DNA of 64,000 nucleotides from Aristolochia californica. Taxonomy: Eukaryota > Streptophyta > Magnoliopsida > Piperales > Aristolochiaceae. Positions 1 to 10,764 of this stretch are shown here, one piece after another. The stretch covers positions 16,363,237-16,427,236 of the forward strand of contig JARWKL010000009.1 in NCBI GenBank assembly GCA_029961685.1, in the 5' to 3' direction. The position numbers were made by a program, and so were the translations under genes. The notes under the pieces are model-generated. The model ran no database searches. It was not told the DNA's origin and saw nothing but the letters and a program-made list of their open reading frames with translations. Every line of letters starts with the position of its first letter. Position 1 is the first letter of the stretch.

Positions 1-1784
1 AAGAAAAAAGTTTTCTCACCCAAGTTTGGGAAATTCCACTAGTTCAGCAACCCCAATAGGTTGGAATTTGATAAGAAAGAGATTTTTATACACATGCTTT
101 AAAAAATGGATATGCATGGCTCGAAACATGTTAAAGTTGCAAATGACCCATGGATCCAAACCTTTCAAAAAGAATAAAAAACTTCTCATTAAATTCTCAA
201 GTGAACGTGCGGTGGGATATTTAACCGAGTCAAACAAGCCATTATTTTGCCCAAGCTGACCTAGCGATCATTGATCATTGTAAACTGATTTATCATGCGT
301 AACGGGCCACATTTTTTTAAGGAATGACTTTTGGGTTGGGATTCAACACACAGTTTAAAATTCCCTCGCCTCCCCATTTCCCGACGATTGCAAAACCTAA
401 TATATAAAGGCTAAAACGAGTTTTAAATCCCTAAAAATTACACAAACTTTTTGGAAATATCTCTCTCCATATTTGTGCATTGTGCATTTCCATTTTAGAT
501 GTGTACATTTTTCTTAAATCAAAACTTGAGTTTTCACTTTTTCCTTCATCTCGTAGACAAAAAACAGAATAGATGACAACGAAATGAAAATTTTAGACTC
601 TGTGTATGGAGAAAACTTAAAGCAATAACAAACGTAAGTAAAGAAGATTTATTCACACACCACAAATGAAGAAAAAAGTTTTCTCATCCAAGTTTGGGAA
701 ATTCCACTAGTTCAGCAACCCCAATAGGTTGGAATTTGATAAGAAAGAGATTTTTCTACACATGCTTTAAAAAATGGATATGCATGGCACGAAACATGTT
801 AAAGTTGCAAATGACCCATGGATCCAAACCTTTCAAAAAGAATAAAAAACTTCTCATTAAATTCTCAAGTGAACGTGCAGTGGGATATTTAACCGAGTCA
901 AACAAGCCATTATTTTGCCCATTAACAAAAAGCTGACCTAGCGATCATTGATCATTGTAAACTGATTTATCATGCGTAACGGGCCACATTTTTTTAAGGA
1001 ATGACTTTTGGGTTGGGATTCAACACTCAGTTTAAAATTCCCTCGCCTCCCCTTTTCCCGACGATTGCAAAACCTGATATATAAAGACTAAAACGAGTTT
1101 TAAATCCCTAAAAATTACACAAACTTTTTGGAAATATCTCTCTCCATATTTGTGCATTGTGCATTTCCATTTTAGATGTGTACATTTTTCTTAAATCAAA
1201 ACTTGAGTTTTCACTTTTTCCTTCATCTCGTAGACAAAAAACAGAATAGATGACAACGAAATGAAAATTTTAGACTCTGTGTATGGAGAAAACTTAAAGA
1301 ATAACAAACGTAAGTAAAGAAAATTTATTCACACACCACAAATGAAGAAAAAAGTTTTCTCATCCAAGTTTGGGAAATTCCACTAGTTCAGCAACCCCAA
1401 TAGGTTGGAATTTGATAAGAAAGAGATTTTTCTACACATGCTTTAAAAAATGGATATGCATGGCACGAAACATGTTAAAGTTTCAAATGACCCATGGATC
1501 CAAACCTTTCAAAAAGAATAAAAAACTTCTCATTAAATTCTCAAGTGAACGTGCAGTGGGATATTTAACCGAGTCAAACAAGCCATTATTTTGCCCATTA
1601 ACAAAAAGCTGACCTAGCGATCATTGATCATTGTAAACTGATTTATCATGCGTAACGGGCCACATTTTTTTAAGGAATGACTTTTGGGTTGGGATTCAAC
1701 ACTCAGTTTAAAATTCCCTCGCCTCCCCATTTCCCGACGATTGCAAAACCTGATACATAAAGACTAAAACGAGTTTTAAATCCC

Positions 1785-1791
1785 TATAAAA
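1785..1791 (+). promoter_or_regulatory. Alternative TATAAAA box in the TACATAAAG subfamily
   Basis: In M3 the usual box reads TACATAAAG (about 1753-1762), and a 1-bp insertion 30 bp downstream turns CCCTAAAAATT into CCCTATAAAATT, creating TATAAAA. The same pairing is found in M4, M6, M8-M11 and M21 and in their duplicated copies. M18 has both boxes. Confidence 0.35.
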
Positions 1792-4700
1792 TTACACAAA
1801 CTTTTTGGAAATATCTCTCTCCATATTTGTGCATTGTGCATTTCCATTTTAGATGTGTACATTTTTCTTAAATCAAAACTTGAGTTTTCACTTTTTCCTT
1901 CATCTCGTAGACAAAAAACAGAATAGATGACAACGAAATGAAAATTTTAGACTCTGTGTATGGAGAAAATTTAAAGCAATAACAAACGTAAGTAAAGAAA
2001 ATTTATTCACACACCACAAATGAAGAAAAAAGTTTTCTCATCCAAGTTTGGGAAATTCCACTAGTTCAGCAACCCCAATAGGTTGGAATTTGATAAGAAA
2101 GAGATTTTTATATACATGCTTTAAAAAATGGATATGCATGGCTCGAAACATGTTAAAGTTGCAAATGACCCATGGATCCAAACCTTTCAAAAAGAATAAA
2201 AAACTTCTCATTAAATTCTCAAGTGAACGTGCGGTGGGATATTTAACCGAGTCAAACAAGCCATTATTTTGCCCAAGCTGACCTAGCGATCATTGATCAT
2301 TGTAAACTGATTTATCATGCGTAACGGGCCACATTTTTTTAAGGAATGACTTTTGGGTTGGGATTCAACACTCAGTTTAAAATTCCCTCGCCTCCCCTTT
2401 TCCCGACGATTGCAAAACCTGATACATAAAGACTAAAACGAGTTTTAAATCCCTATAAAATTACACAAACTTTTTGGAAATATCTCTCTCCATATTTGTG
2501 CATTGTGCATTTCCATTTTAGATGTGTACATTTTTCTTAAATCAAAACTTGAGTTTTCACTTTTTCCTTCATCTCGTAGACAAAAAACAGAATAGATGAC
2601 AACGAAATGAAAATTTTAGACTCTGTGTATGGAGAAAACTTAAAGCAATAACAAACGTAAGTAAAGAAAATTTATTCACACACCACAAATGAAGAAAAAA
2701 GTTTTCTCATCCAAGTTTGGGAAATTCCACTAGTTCAGCAACCCCAATAGGTTGGAATTTGATAAGAAAGAGATTTTTCTACACATGCTTTAAAAAATGG
2801 ATATGCATGGCACGAAACATGTTAAAGTTGCAAATGACCCATGGATCCAAACCTTTCAAAAAGAATAAAAAACTTCTCATTAAATTCTCAAGTGAACGTG
2901 CGGTGGGATATTTAACCGAGTCAAACAAGCCATTATTTTGCCCAAGCTGACCTAGCGATCATTGATCATTGTAAACTGATTTATCATGCGTAACGGGCCA
3001 CATTTTTTTAAGGAATGACTTTTGGGTTGGGATTCAACACTCAGTTTAAAATTCCCTCGCCTCCCCTTTTCCCGACGATTGCAAAACCTGATATATAAAG
3101 ACTAAAACGAGTTTTAAATCCCTAAAAATTACACAAACTTTTTGGAAATATCTCTCTCCATATTTGTGCATTGTGCATTTCCATTTTAGATGTGTACATT
3201 TTTCTTAAATCAAAACTTGAGTTTTCACTTTTTCCTTCATCTCGTAGACAAAAAACAGAATAGATGACAACGAAATGAAAATTTTAGACTCTGTGTATGG
3301 AGAAAACTTAAAGCAATAACAAACGTAAGTAAAGAAGATTTATTCACACACCACAAATGAAGAAAAAAGTTTTCTCATCCAAGTTTGGGAAATTCCACTA
3401 GTTCAGCAACCCCAATAGGTTGGAATTTGATAAGAAAGAGATTTTTCTACACATGCTTTAAAAAATGGATATGCATGGCACGAAACATGTTAAAGTTGCA
3501 AATGACCCATGGATCCAAACCTTTCAAAAAGAATAAAAAACTTCTCATTAAATTCTCAAGTGAACGTGCCGTGGGATATTTAACCGAGTCAAACAAGCCA
3601 TTATTTTGCCCATTAACAAAAAGCTGACCTAGCGATCATTGATCATTGTAAACTGATTTATCATGCGTAACGGGCCACATTTTTTTAAGGAATGACTTTT
3701 GGGTTGGGATTCAACACTCAGTTTAAAATTCCCTCGCCTCCCCTTTTCCCGACGATTGCAAAACCTGATACATAAAGACTAAAACGAGTTTTAAATCCCT
3801 ATAAAATTACACAAACTTTTTGGAAATATCTCTCTCCATATTTGTGCATTGTGCATTTCCATTTTAGATGTGTACATTTTTCTCAAATCAAAACTTGAGT
3901 TTTCACTTTTTCCTTCATCTCGTAGACAAAAAACAGAATAGATGACAACGAAATGAAAATTTTAGACTCTGTGTATGGAGAAAATTTAAAGCAATAACAA
4001 ACGTAAGTAAAGAAAATTTATTCACACACCACAAATGAAGAAAAAAGTTTTCTCATCCAAGTTTGGGAAATTCCACTAGTTCAGCAACCCCAATAGGTTG
4101 GAATTTGATAAGAAAGAGATTTTTATACACATGCTTTAAAAAATGGATATGCATGGCTCGAAACATGTTAAAGTTGCAAATGACCCATGGATCCAAACCT
4201 TTCAAAAAGAATAAAAAACTTCTCATTAAATTCTCAAGTGAACGTGCGGTGGGATATTTAACCGAGTCAAACAAGCCATTATTTTGCCCAAGCTGACCTA
4301 GCGATCATTGATCATTGTAAACTGATTTATCATGCGTAACGGGCCACATTTTTTTAAGGAATGACTTTTGGGTTGGGATTCAACACTCAGTTTGAAATTC
4401 CCTCGCCTCCCCTTTTCCCGACGATTGCAAAACCTGATATATAAAGACTAAAACGAGTTTTAAATCCCTAAAAATTACACTAACATTTTGGAAATATCTC
4501 TCTCCATATTTGTGCATTGTGCATTTCCATTTTAGATGTGTACATTTTTCTTAAATCAAAACTTGAGTTTTCACTTTTTCCTTCATCTCGTAGACAAAAA
4601 ATAGAATAGATGACAACGAAATGAAAATTTTAGACTCTGTATATGGAGAAAACTTAAAGCAATAACAAACGTAAGTAAAGAAAATTTATTCACACACCAC

Positions 4701-7700
4701 AAATGAAGAAAAAAGTTTTCTCATCCAAGTTTGGGAAATTCCACTAGTTCAGCAACCCCAATAGGTTGGAATTTGATAAGAAAGAGATTTTTCTACACAT
4801 GCTTTAAAAAATGGATATGCATGGCACGAAACATGTTAAAGTTGCAAATGACCCATGGATCCAAACCTTTCAAAAAGAATAAAAAACTTCTCATTAAATT
4901 CTCAAGTGAACGTGCAGTGGGATATTTAACCGAGTCAAACAAGCCATTATTTTGCCCATTAACAAAAAGCTGACCTAGCGATCATTGATCATTGTAAACT
5001 GATTTATCATGCGTAACGGGCCACATTTTTTTAAGGAATGACTTTTGGGTTGGGATTCAACACTCAGTTTAAAATTCCCTCGCCTCCCCTTTTCCCGACG
5101 ATTGCAAAACCTGATACATAAAGACTAAAACGAGTTTTAAATCCCTATAAAATTACACAAACTTTTTGGAAATATCTCTCTCCATATTTGTGCATTGTGC
5201 ATTTCCATTTTAGATGTGTACATTTTTCTTAAATCAAAACTTGAGTTTTCACTTTTTCCTTCATCTCGTAGACAAAAAACAGAATAGATGACAACGAAAT
5301 GAAAATTTTAGACTCTGTGTATGGAGAAAATTTAAAGCAATAACAAACGTAAGTAAAGAAAATTTATTCACACACCACAAATGAAGAAAAAAGTTTTCTC
5401 ATCCAAGTTTGGGAAATTCCACTAGTTCAGCAACCCCAATAGGTTGGAATTTGATAAGAAAGAGATTTTTATACACATGCTTTAAAAAATGGATATGCAT
5501 GGCTCGAAACATGTTAAAGTTGCAAATGACCCACGGATCCAAACCTTTCAAAAAGAATAAAAAACTTCTCATTAAATTCTCAAGTGAACGTGCTGTGGGA
5601 TATTTAACCGAGTCAAACAAGCCATTATTTTGCCCATTAACAAAAAGCTGACCTAGCGATCATTGATCATTGTAAACTGATTTATCATGCGTAACGGGCC
5701 ACATTTTTTTAAGGAATGACTTTTGGGTTGGGATTCAACACTTAGTTTAAAATTCCCTCGCCTCCCCTTTTCCCGACGATTGCAAAACCTGATACATAAA
5801 GACTAAAACGAGTTTTAAATCCCTATAAAATTACACAAACTTTTTGGAAATATCTCTCTCCATATTTGTGCATTGTGCATTTCCATTTTAGATGTGTACA
5901 TTTTTCTTAAATCAAAACTTGAGTTTTCACTTTTTCCTTCATCTCGTAGACAAAAAACAGAATAGATGACAACGAAATGAAAATTTTAGACTCTGTGTAT
6001 GGAGAAAATTTAAAGCAATAACAAACGTAAGTAAAGAAAATTTATTCACACACCACAAATGAAGAAAAAAGTTTTCTCATCCAAGTTTGGGAAATTCCAC
6101 TAGTTCAGCAACCCCAATAGGTTGGAATTTGATAAGAAAGAGATTTTTCTACACATGCTTTAAAAAATGGATATGCATGGCACGAAACATGTTAAAGTTG
6201 CAAATGACCCATGGATCCAAACCTTTCAAAAAGAATAAAAAACTTCTCATTAAATTCTCAAGTGAACGTGCAGTGGGATATTTAACCGAGTCAAACAAGC
6301 CATTATTTTGCCCATTAACAAAAAGCTGACCTAGCGACCATTGATCATTGTAAACTGATTTATCATGCATAACGGGCCACATTTTTTTAAGGAATGACTT
6401 TTGGGTTGGGATTCAACACTCAGTTTAAAATTCCCTCGCCTCCCCTTTTCCCGACGATTGCAAAACCTGATACATAAAGACTAAAACGAGTTTTAAATCC
6501 CTATAAAATTACACAAACTTTTTGGAAATATCTCTCTCCATATTTGTGCATTGTGCATTTCCATTTTAGATGTGTACATTTTTCTTAAATCAAAACTTGA
6601 GTTTTCACTTTTTCCTTCATCTCGTAGACAAAAAACAGAATAGATGACAACGAAATGAAAATTTTAGACTCTGTGTATGGAGAAAACTTAAAGAATAACA
6701 AACGTAAGTAAAGAAAATTTATTCACACACCACAAATGAAGAAAAAAGTTTTCTCATCCAAGTTTGGGAAATTCCACTAGTTCAGCAACCCCAATAGGTT
6801 GGAATTTGATAAGAAAGAGATTTTTCTACACATGCTTTAAAAAATGGATATGCAAGGCACGAAACATGTTAAAGTTGCAAATGACCCATGGATCCAAACC
6901 TTTCAAAAAGAATAAAAAACTTCTCATTAAATTCTCAAGTGAACGTGCAGTGGGATATTTAACCGAGTCAAACAAGCCATTATTTTGCCCATTAACAAAA
7001 AGCTGACCTAGCGATCATTGATCATTGTAAACTGATTTATCATGCGTAACGGGCCACATTTCTTTAAGGAATGACTTTTGGGTTGGGATTCAACACTCAG
7101 TTTAAAATTCCCTCGCCTCCCCTTTTCCCGACGATTGCAAAACCTGATACATAAAGACTAAAACGAGTTTTAAATCCCTATAAAATTACACAAACTTTTT
7201 GGAAATATCTCTCTCCATATTTGTGCATTGTGCATTTCCATTTTAGATGTGTACATTTTTCTTAAATCAAAACTTGAGTTTTCACTTTTTCCTTCATCTC
7301 GTAGACAAAAAACAGAATAGATGACAACGAAATGAAAATTTTAGACTCTGTGTATGGAGAAAATTTAAAGCAATAACAAACGTAAGTAAAGAAAATTTAT
7401 TCACACACCACAAATGAAGAAAAAAGTTTTCTCATCCAAGTTTGGGAAATTCCACTAGTTCAGCAACCCCAATAGGTTGGAATTTGATAAGAAAGAGATT
7501 TTTCTACACATGCTTTAAAAAATGGATATGCATGGCTCGAAACATGTTAAAGTTGCAAATGACCCATGGATCCAAACCTTTCAAAAAGAATAAAAAACTT
7601 CTCATTAAATTCTCAAGTGAACGTGCGGTGGGATATTTAACCGAGTCAAACAAGCCATTATTTTGCCCATTAACAAAAAGCTGACCTAGCGATCATTGAT

Positions 7701-10147
7701 CATTGTAAACTGATTTATCATGCGTAACGGGCCACATTTTTTTAAGGAATGACTTTTGGGTTGGGATTCAACACTCAGTTTAAAATTCCCTCGCCTCCCC
7801 TTTTCCCAACGATTGCAAAACCTGATATATAAGACTAAAACGAGTTTTAAATCCCTAAAAATTGCACAAACTTTTTGGAAATATCTCTCTCCATATTTGT
7901 GCATTGTGCATTTCCATTTTAGATGTGTACATTTTTCTTAAATCAAAACTTGAGTTTTCACTTTTTCCTTCATCTCGTAGACAAAAAACAGAATAGATGA
8001 CAACGAAATGAAAATTTTAGACTCTGTGTATGGAGAAAATTTAAAGCAATAACAAACGTAAGTAAAGAAAATTTATTCACACACCACAAATGAAGAAAAA
8101 AGTTTTCTCATCCAAGTTTGGGAAATTCCACTAGTTCAGCAACCCCAATAGGTTGGAATTTGATAAGAAAGAGATTTTTCTACACATGCTTTAAAAAATG
8201 GATATGCATGGCTCGAAACATGTTAAAGTTGCAAATGACCCATGGATCCAAACCTATCAAAAAGAATAAAAAACTTCTCATTAAATTCTCAAGTGAACGT
8301 GCGGTGGGATATTTAACCGAGTCAAACAAGCCATTATTTTGCCCATTAACAAAAAGCTGACCTAGCGATCATTGATCATTGTAAACTGATTTATCATGCG
8401 TAATGGGCCACATTTTTTTAAGGAATGACTTTTGGGTTGGGATTCAACACTCAGTTTAAAATTCCCTCGCCTCCCCTTTTCCCGACGATTGCAAAACCTG
8501 ATATATAAAGACTAAAACGAGTTTTAAATCCCTAAAAATTACACAAACTTTTTGGAAATATCTCTCTCCATATTTGTGCATTGTGCATTTCCATTTTAGA
8601 TGTGTACATTTTTCTTAAATCAAAACTTGAGTTTTCACTTTTTCCTTCATCTCGTAGACAAAAAACAGAATAGATGACAACGAAATGAAAATTTTAGACT
8701 CTGTGTATGGAGAAAATTTAAAGCAATAACAAACGTAAGTAAAGAAAATTTATTCACACACCACAAATGAAGAAAAGAGTTTTCTCATCCAAGTTTGGGA
8801 AATTCCACTAGTTCAGCAACCCCAATAGGTTGGAATTTGATAAGAAAGAGATTTTTCTACACATGCTTTAAAAAATGGATATGCATGGCTCGAAACATGT
8901 TAAAGTTGCAAATAACCCATGGATCCAAACCTTTCAAAAAGAATAAAAAACTTCTCATTAAATTCTCAAGTGAACGTGCGGTGGGATATTTAACCGAGTC
9001 AAACAAGCCATTATTTTGCCCATTAACAAAAAGCTGACCTAGCGATCATTGATCATTGTAAACTGATTTATCATGCGTAACGGGCCACATTTTTTTAAGG
9101 AATGACTTTTGGGTTGGGATTCAACACTCAGTTTAAAATTCCCTCGCCTCCCCTTTTCCCGACGATTGCAAAACCTGATATATAAAGACTAAAACGAGTT
9201 TTAAATCCCTAAAAATTACACAAACTTTTTGGAAATATCTCTCTCCATATTTGTGCATTGTGCATTTCCATTTTAGATGTGAACATTTTTCTTAAATCAA
9301 AACTTTAGTTTTCACTTTTTCCTTCATCTCGTAGACAAAAAACAGAATAGATGACAACGAAATGAAAATTTTAGACTCTGTGTATGGAGAAAATTTAAAG
9401 CAATAACAAACGTAAGTAATGAAAATTTATTCACACACCACAAATGAAGAAAAAATTTTCCTCATCCAAGTTTGGGAAATTCCACTAGTTCAGCAACCCC
9501 AATAGGTTGGAATTTGATAAGAAAGGGATTTTTCTGCACATGCTTTAAAAAATGGATATGCATGCTCGAAACATGTTAAAGTTGCAAATGACCCATGGAT
9601 CCAAACCTTTCAAAAAGAATAAAAAACTTCTCATTAAATTCTCAAGTGAACGTGCGGTGGGATATTTAACCGAGTCAAACAAGCCAGTATTTTGCCCGTT
9701 AACGAAAAGCTGACCTAGCGATCATTGATCATTGTAAACTGATTTATCATGCGTGACGGGCCACATTTTTTTAAGGAATGACTTTTGGGTTGGGATTCAA
9801 CACTCAGTTTAAAATTCCCTCACCTCCCCTTTTCCCGACGATTGCAAAACCTGATATATAAAGACTAAAACGAGTTTTAAATCCCTAAAAATTACACAAA
9901 CTTTTTGGAAATATCTCTCTCCATATTTGTGCATTGTGCATTTCCATTTTAGACATGTACATTTTTCTTAAATCAAAACTTGAGTTTTCACTTTTTCCTT
10001 CATCTCGTAGACAAAAAACAGAATAGATGACAACGAAATGAAAATTTTAGTCTCTGTGTATGGAGAAAATTTAAAGCAATAACAAACGTAAGTAAAGAAA
10101 ATTTATTCACACACCACAAATGAAGAAAAAAGTTTTCTCATCCAAGT

Positions 10148-10390
10148 TTGGGAAATTCCACTAGTTCAGCAACCCCAATAGGTTGGAATTTGATAAGAAA
10201 GAGATTTTTCTACACATGCTTTAAAAAATGGATATGCATGGCTCGAAACATGTTAAAGTTGCAAATGACCCATGGATCCAAACCTTTCAAAAAGAATAAA
10301 AAACTTCTCATTAAATTCTCAAGTGAACGTGCCGTGGGATATTTAACCGAGTCAAACAAGCCATTATTTTGCCCATTAACAAAAAGCTGA
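10148..10390 (+). other. Recurrent 80-codon open frame, probably not a gene
   Basis: This frame opens only with TTG; the first in-frame ATG is at codon 31, leaving 50 codons. A TGA lies directly upstream at the monomer boundary. The product is lysine-rich, with no signal peptide, membrane segment or motif that I recognise. It recurs in most monomers, as an 80-codon form and as a 77-codon form where the 9-bp deletion moves the stop. Variants include replacements such as M to K, F to I, V to E, S to G and S to C, with no obvious bias to synonymous sites. In 20 monomers (M15, M36, M45, M52, M55, M56, M59, M60, M63, M64, M67, M70, M71, M73, M78, M82, M85, M88, M90, M93) a 1-bp deletion breaks it. 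Its persistence is explained by array homogenisation. Confidence 0.6.
10295..10300 (+). terminator. AATAAA polyadenylation-like hexamer
   Basis: AATAAA within AAAGAATAAAAAAC occurs in most monomers, about 440 bp downstream of the preceding monomer's TATA-like box. It changes to AATAAAACAC in M73, M85 and M93, which keeps the hexamer. In A-rich DNA such a hexamer is expected by chance, so this is a weak call. Confidence 0.2.
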
Positions 10391-10396
10391 CCTAGC

Positions 10397-10410
10397 GATC
10401 ATTGATCATT
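10397..10410 (+). repeat. GATCATT direct repeat, near-palindromic
   Basis: GATCATTGATCATT is two tandem heptamers and also nearly self-complementary around TGATCA. It is present in almost every monomer. Exceptions are GACCATTGATC (M10, M31, M40) and GATTATTGATC (M74). It could bind a dimeric protein, but nothing in the window shows this. Confidence 0.5.
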
Positions 10411-10531
10411 GTAAACTGATTTATCATGCGTAACGGGCCACATTTTTTTAAGGAATGACTTTTGGGTTGGGATTCAACACTCAGTTTAAAATTCCCTCGC
10501 CTCCCCTTTTCCCGACGATTGCAAAACCTGA

Positions 10532-10540
10532 TATATAAAG
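10532..10540 (+). promoter_or_regulatory. TATA-box-like TATATAAAG
   Basis: TATATAAAG followed about 50 bp later by TCTCTCTCC resembles a plant RNA polymerase II core promoter with a pyrimidine patch. It is seen in most monomers. It is altered to TACATAAAG in one subfamily, to TATATAAGAC in M12 and its copies (M33, M42), and to TATGTAAAG in M83 and M91. In a 66% AT repeat a TATA match can easily be accidental, and there is no expression evidence here. Confidence 0.35.
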
Positions 10541-10605
10541 ACTAAAACGAGTTTTAAATCCCTAAAAATTACACAAACTTTTTGGAAATATCTCTCTCCA
10601 TATTT

Positions 10606-10620
10606 GTGCATTGTGCATTT
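10606..10620 (+). repeat. GTGCATT tandem doublet
   Basis: GTGCATTGTGCATTT is a directly repeated heptamer about 65 bp downstream of the TATA-like box, conserved in nearly all monomers. Point variants are GTGCAATGTGC (M52, M60), TTGTGTATTTCC (M73, M82, M88, M90), TTGTACATTTCC (M85, M93) and CATTGGGCATTT (M67). No function can be read from it. Confidence 0.45.
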
Positions 10621-10687
10621 CCATTTTAGATGTGTACATTTTTCTTAAATCAAAACTTGAGTTTTCACTTTTTCCTTCATCTCGTAG

Positions 10688-10764
10688 ACAAAAAACAGAA
10701 TAGATGACAACGAAATGAAAATTTTAGACTCTGTGTATGGAGAAAATTTAAAGCAATAACAAAC
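10688..10764 (+). other. Cryptic exon-like segment between acceptor and donor motifs
   Basis: A pyrimidine-rich tract ending in CTCGTAG (AG at 10686-10687) is followed 77 nt later by GTAAGTAAAG (from 10765), a strong match to the eukaryotic 5' splice site. In a transcript running through the array these would delimit a small exon repeated every 677 bp, lying about 150 bp downstream of the TATA-like box. The donor is changed to GTATGTAAAG in M17, M38, M47 and M49. This is motif evidence only; chance or decay from a captured gene leader are both possible. Confidence 0.25.
10715..10759 (+). other. 14-codon ATG mini-ORF, MKILDSVYGENLKQ
   Basis: An ATG-initiated frame of 14 codons plus TAA lies inside the exon-like segment. 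It is preserved in nearly all monomers because the segment hardly varies; the AAT/AAC change in the Asn codon is synonymous. In M2 and its copy M23, and in M10 with M31 and M40, a 1-bp deletion (AAAGAATAAC) shifts the frame. It is too short to argue for coding. Confidence 0.25.

Noticed and set aside
16..237. Minus-strand open frames of 65-77 codons overlapping the plus-strand ones
   Set aside because: They lie opposite the plus-strand frame or in non-coding parts, open and close with single variants, and show no motif. They are chance frames in a repeated sequence.
7756..7941. Short plus-strand frame across the TATA region in M12 and copies
   Set aside because: It opens only because a 1-bp deletion near TATATAAGAC removes a stop. 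A similar frame at 13170-13358 arises from a 2-bp insertion. Both are accidental.
10160..10167. CTAGT followed by TC, as expected at a head-to-tail Helitron junction (3' CTRRT joined to 5' TC)
   Set aside because: CTRRT-TC is expected about once per 4,096 positions, so finding one in a 677-bp monomer read on both strands is about a one-in-three event. The upstream CCAA-GT-TTGG stem is too short and tight for a Helitron hairpin, and no Rep/helicase is present.
10216..10245. CENP-B-box-like sequence on the minus strand
   Set aside because: TTCGTGCCATG (subfamily with GGCACG) matches the first half of the box, but the essential CGGG is replaced by CATA.
10330..10350. Plant snRNA upstream element (RTCCCACATCG) on the minus strand
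   Set aside because: ATCCCAC matches but the rest reads CGCA instead of ATCG, and there is no TATA box at the required spacing, nor an snRNA sequence downstream.
10148..10390. A conserved 80-residue protein encoded by most monomers
   Set aside because: Only a TTG start, no recognisable domain, frame-breaking 1-bp deletion in 20 monomers, and replacement changes no rarer than expected by eye. Conservation is that of the whole repeat, not of the frame.
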